A stretch of DNA of 16,610 bases from JAVVFH01 sp032250585 (GTDB taxonomy: Bacteria > Pseudomonadota > Gammaproteobacteria > Xanthomonadales > SZUA-36). Shown here piece after piece: positions 14,332-16,610 of this stretch (position 1 is the stretch's first letter; each line of letters starts with the position of its first letter). The stretch lies in the NCBI GenBank assembly GCA_032250585.1, contig JAVVFH010000053.1:1-16610 (forward strand), in the 5' to 3' direction. Both the position numbers and the translations under genes were made by a program. The notes under the pieces are model-generated. The model was not told where the DNA came from. It did no database searches and saw nothing but the letters and a program-made list of their open reading frames with translations.

Positions 14332-14399
14332 GCCCGGTGCAATGTTCGGGCTGGGTGGCGCCGGAAAGCAGCCGCTGATCGGATAGGGTGGTCGCGAGC

Positions 14400-14606
14400 T
14401 TACTCCTGGGCGTAGAGGAGGGCCTGGAATTGGTCGGCGGAGATAGGCGTGCCATTGCGAAGCAGTTCGGTCCAGGGGACGACCCGCGGGAACGGCTCAT
14501 AAATCACGCCAAACCGACCTGGAATCAGCGCTGCGGGTTTGCTTCCCAATTGGTAATGGTCAGCCGTGAGAGGCAGCCGATCCGCTGAGGGGGGCGAGGT
14601 GATCAT
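14400..14606 (-). CDS. Hypothetical 68-residue protein (orphan)
   Basis: ATG at 14606 has GGAG eight bases upstream, the best ribosome site in this region, and opens 68 codons to the stop at 14400. The peptide starts MITSPPSADRLPLTADHYQL, has a middle YEPFPRVVPWTELL and ends PISADQFQALLYAQE. It has no membrane segment, no signal peptide and no cysteine or histidine cluster; it is Pro-rich with aromatic residues. The frame remains open to an ATG at 14672, but the extra 22 codons overlap promoter-like AT-rich DNA, so the shorter start is preferred. It lies between glnE (divergently transcribed side of its island) and the amidohydrolase gene. I recognise no family. A real small gene is more likely than not because of the ribosome site and AT-rich upstream DNA. 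Confidence 0.5.
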   Translation of the reverse strand: MITSPPSADRLPLTADHYQLGSKPAALIPGRFGVIYEPFPRVVPWTELLRNGTPISADQFQALLYAQE

Positions 14607-14637
14607 GATCCGTACTCCACTGTTATGATTTAAACGA

Positions 14638-14671
14638 ATAATACCATTATCACATGACAGTTTTGTTGTCA
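14638..14671. promoter_or_regulatory. AT-rich control region with two inverted repeats
   Basis: ATAAT-acc-ATTAT (14638-14650) and TGACA-N7-TGTCA (14655-14671) lie next to each other, 30-65 bases upstream of the 68-residue ORF. Minus-strand boxes resembling a promoter are GTGACA near 14667-14672 (five of six) and GATAAT near 14646-14651 (five of six), with a short 15-base spacer. The TGACA/TGTCA pair is operator-like. The region is markedly more AT-rich than its surroundings. Confidence 0.4.
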
Positions 14672-14682
14672 CATATCATTAA

Positions 14683-14747
14683 AGTGCGCCGTCGTGCCGC
14701 ACTCGAATTTGGCGGCCGGCCTCAGCGGAAGGCTAAGGCTGTTTTTT
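14683..14747 (+). ncRNA. Candidate small RNA or leader attenuator: two stem-loops and a T6 tract
   Basis: On the plus strand AGTGCG/CGCACT (14683-14688 with 14698-14703) forms a first hairpin and 14717-14726 with 14732-14741 a second, ending in TTTTTT (14742-14747). A short structured transcript with this ending is the usual layout of a trans-acting small RNA. The same layout could be the leader of the amidohydrolase gene, whose ATG is 83 bases further on. A TATCAT at 14674-14679 could be its -10 box, but no well-spaced -35 is visible. Confidence 0.35.
14717..14747 (+). terminator. Rho-independent terminator-like hairpin with T6 tract
   Basis: GCCTcAGC (14719-14726) pairs with GCTaAGGC (14732-14739) around a GGAAG loop, extendable by one wobble and one G-C pair, followed by TG and six T. 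It faces the plus strand although no plus-strand protein gene lies between 8810 and 14830, so it must end an unannotated transcript or act within the amidohydrolase leader. Confidence 0.6.
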
Positions 14748-14830
14748 ATCGCTGCAGTGCATTACTCTCTCTCCCTGATCAACCCCTGCAGAAATTGTCG
14801 CCCTTGAACGGGCCCTGACGAGGAAAGCCC

Positions 14831-16129
14831 ATGAAAACCCCCGTGCTGACGATCCTGACCGCCGCTGCCTTGCTGGCCACCCCATTCAACGCCGGCGCCG
14901 ATGAGGAAGTGTCCGCTCCTGAGCGCAGCTTCATCAAGGCCGGCCGGCTGCTCGACCCCGCCAGCGGACGGGTCGTCCGCAACGCGGTGATCGTGATCGA
15001 AGGCGAGCGGATCGTCGCCGTCGAGAACGGCGAGGTGGACATCCCCGCGAACGCGGCCGTGATCGACCTGTCGGAGTCTTTCGTGCTGCCCGGCCTGATG
15101 GACATGCACACCCACTTGACCGGCCATGTCGACAGGTACTATTTCAACGACTATTTCCTGTCGCCGCACCGCGCGGTGATCGGTGGCGTGGTGCATGCCG
15201 AACGCACGCTGATGGCGGGGTTCACGACGGTGCGCAACGTGGGCGCCCCGGACTTCCAGGACACGGCCCTGCGCGATTCAATTGCCGACGGCGAGGTTCC
15301 GGGTCCGCGCCTGGCCGCGTCGGGACCGGCGCTGGGCATTACCGGTGGCCACTGCGACAGCAACTCGCTGCATCACGCTTTCGAGGAACGGGCCGACGGC
15401 GTGGCCGACGGTCCCTGGGCGGCGCGTGCCGCGGTGCGCCGAAACGTCAAGTATGGCGTCGACCTGATCAAGTTCTGCGCCACCGGAGGCGTGTTCTCGA
15501 AGGGCACCAAAGTGGGCCAGACCCAGTACACGCTCGAGGAAATGAAGGCCATCGTCGATGAGGCTCACATGCACGGGCGGAAAGTGGCGGCGCACGCCCA
15601 TGGCACCGAAGGCATCAAGCGCGCGATCGAGGCCGGCGTGGATTCGGTCGAACACGTCAGCTTCCTGGACGAGGAGGCCGTGAAAATGGCCAAAGCGCGG
15701 GGCACCTGGCTGGCGCTCGACATCTACAACACCGAGTACACGCTGGCTGAAGGCGAGGCCAACGGCGTGCCGCAGGAAAACATCGACAAGGAGCGCGCGG
15801 TGGGCGTGCGCCAGCGCGAGAGTTTCGCGATGGCCGCGGAAGCCGGCGCCAAGCTGGTGTACGCAACCGACTCGGGCGTCTATCCGCACGGCGACAACGG
15901 CAAGCAGTTCGCACGCATGGTGCGTTTTGGCATGACGCCGGAGCAGGCAATCCGGGCCGCCACCGTCAGTTCCGCGGAACTGTTGGGCTGGCAGGACCGG
16001 GTGGGGCGCATCGAGCCGGGCTACTACGCCGACATCATCGCCGTCGACGGTGACCCGCTGCAGGACGTCAGTGAACTGGAGGACGTGGATTTTGTGATGA
16101 AAGGCGGCGTGGTTTATAAGAATCACTGA
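14831..16129 (+). CDS. Exported metal-dependent amidohydrolase (COG1228, Xaa-Pro dipeptidase-like/carboxypeptidase)
   Basis: The 432-residue protein has a signal peptide (1-23, cleavage near NAGA-DEE), so it acts in the periplasm or outside. The amidohydrolase-superfamily binuclear metal site is complete: H93 and H95 in MDMHTHL, the lysine to be carboxylated K214 in DLIKFCATGG, H255 in VAAHAHG, H275 in DSVEHVS and D347 in YATDSGVYPHG. The C-terminal VGRIEPGYYADIIAVDGDPL is the usual second part of the small beta domain. It belongs with the COG1228 enzymes first labelled prolidases, several of which were shown to release C-terminal residues from dipeptides and N-acyl amino acids; substrate is not readable here. 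GAGGAAAG precedes the ATG by a few bases. No transporter or peptidase partner is adjacent. Confidence 0.9.
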   Translation: MKTPVLTILTAAALLATPFNAGADEEVSAPERSFIKAGRLLDPASGRVVRNAVIVIEGERIVAVENGEVDIPANAAVIDLSESFVLPGLMDMHTHLTGHVDRYYFNDYFLSPHRAVIGGVVHAERTLMAGFTTVRNVGAPDFQDTALRDSIADGEVPGPRLAASGPALGITGGHCDSNSLHHAFEERADGVADGPWAARAAVRRNVKYGVDLIKFCATGGVFSKGTKVGQTQYTLEEMKAIVDEAHMHGRKVAAHAHGTEGIKRAIEAGVDSVEHVSFLDEEAVKMAKARGTWLALDIYNTEYTLAEGEANGVPQENIDKERAVGVRQRESFAMAAEAGAKLVYATDSGVYPHGDNGKQFARMVRFGMTPEQAIRAATVSSAELLGWQDRVGRIEPGYYADIIAVDGDPLQDVSELEDVDFVMKGGVVYKNH

Positions 16130-16207
16130 CGCACCCTCGCCCCGGCACGTCTTTGCCGCCACGGAGCTCCTGCCGGGAGGCCAGCGGCGTAGCGAAAGCT
16201 GATCTGA

Positions 16208-16610
16208 TCAGTCGATCGGGTAGCGCTTCAGCACCGGGCCGAGGGCTTTTTTCAGCGGCTCGAGGTGTTTTTCATAGTGCCGCCACTGCTCCAGGCCTTG
16301 CGTATAGATGGGTTGGCGTACCTGTTCGGCGCTCGGTGTGCGGATGGCCCGCTTCGTTTCGTAAAACCGCAGGCATTGTTCTTCGAACCCGAGGCCGCAA
16401 TAAGCCAGCAGGTCGCGAATCTGCTGCTCGGTGTCCGCCACCATGTCCTCGTACTGCACCCGGTGCACGCGTCCCGGCAGCACCCGGTCCCAGTGGTCCA
16501 TCAGGATCACGTAGTCGCGGTAATAGCGGCCGACGTCGTCGAGGCTGTAGGTGAAGGTCTGGCCGCGCGCGAACAGCTGGTTGTAACCGGAGAAGCAACA
16601 GGCCATCGGG
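16208..16610 (-). CDS. Sulfotransferase family protein, C-terminal part (runs off the right edge)
   Basis: The frame is open to the right edge (the codon before ATG 16606 is Pro), so about 133 C-terminal residues are seen. Features of the Sulfotransfer_3-type family, often fused to TPR repeats in proteobacteria, are CCFSGYNQLFARGQ then FTYSLDDVGRYYRDYVILMD and HWDRVLPGRVHRVQYEDMV. RDLLAYCGLGFEEQCLRFYE and SAEQVRQPIYTQGLEQWRHY follow. The PAPS 5'-phosphosulfate loop would lie outside the window. Such enzymes move sulfate from PAPS to a carbohydrate or peptide tyrosine; the acceptor is unknown. It is convergent with the amidohydrolase gene, 78 bp apart, without a clear terminator in between. 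Confidence 0.85.
   Translation of the reverse strand, partial: PMACCFSGYNQLFARGQTFTYSLDDVGRYYRDYVILMDHWDRVLPGRVHRVQYEDMVADTEQQIRDLLAYCGLGFEEQCLRFYETKRAIRTPSAEQVRQPIYTQGLEQWRHYEKHLEPLKKALGPVLKRYPID

Noticed and set aside
12067..14415. 782-codon open frame on the plus strand, antisense to glnE
   Set aside because: It mirrors glnE codons in a GC-rich gene, has no recognisable domain, and glnE on the other strand is unmistakable over the same stretch.
15278..16162. 294-codon minus-strand frame opposite the amidohydrolase
   Set aside because: Shadow of the amidohydrolase gene; translation has no domain and no ribosome site.
1..16610. tRNA or rRNA genes, CRISPR arrays, insertion sequences, att sites
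   Set aside because: Read for cloverleaf-like segments, repeated spacers, transposase motifs and long direct repeats; none was seen by eye.

Overview
The window reads as chromosomal DNA of a Gram-negative, GC-rich gammaproteobacterium. This is inferred from gene content: WaaA, an LpxL/HtrB-type acyltransferase, TolC, GlnE, DUF2333, DUF3379 and a zf-CHCC protein occur together. No rRNA, tRNA, CRISPR array, insertion sequence or phage gene was seen, and I do not commit to a genus. Gene density is high and most genes sit in short co-directional runs.

Left part (1-3830). A fragment of an OmpR/PhoB-type winged-helix domain enters from the left edge and stops before the end of the fold. A small exported DUF2845 protein follows and converges on a cytoplasmic AmpD-like amidase. 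Then comes a minus-strand run: ECF sigma factor, overlapping DUF3379 membrane protein (probable anti-sigma), DUF2333 membrane protein, and a small lipoprotein. A perfect 12-bp hairpin directly after the DUF3379 stop may divide this run into two expression levels.

Centre (3830-8810). A 370-bp gene-free stretch holds a large imperfect inverted repeat just ahead of a PCMT-like methyltransferase, which is followed by tolC. tolC converges on and overlaps waaA (Kdo transferase). Divergent from waaA is an LpxL-family lipid A acyltransferase, followed by a perfect palindrome and an unannotated 25-residue membrane peptide. These genes concern the outer membrane: Kdo addition, lipid A acylation and efflux/secretion.

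Right-centre (8810-14300). A minus-strand run holds glnE (nitrogen control), a zf-CHCC zinc-finger protein, a family 4 glycosyltransferase and an O-antigen ligase-like polytopic protein (ATGA overlap). glnE has a perfect TATAAT placed so that its mRNA could be leaderless.

Right end (14300-16610). A roughly 350-bp AT-richer island lies between glnE and a secreted COG1228-type amidohydrolase. It holds an orphan 68-residue ORF with a good ribosome site, operator-like inverted repeats, and on the opposite strand two tandem stem-loops ending in a T6 tract. That strand could carry a small RNA or a leader attenuator for the amidohydrolase. The C-terminal part of a sulfotransferase runs off the right edge.

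The least explained parts are the 14.4-14.75 kb island, the hairpin leader at 4.09-4.17 kb, the micro-ORF and palindrome at 8.69-8.81 kb, and the possible leaderless glnE start.
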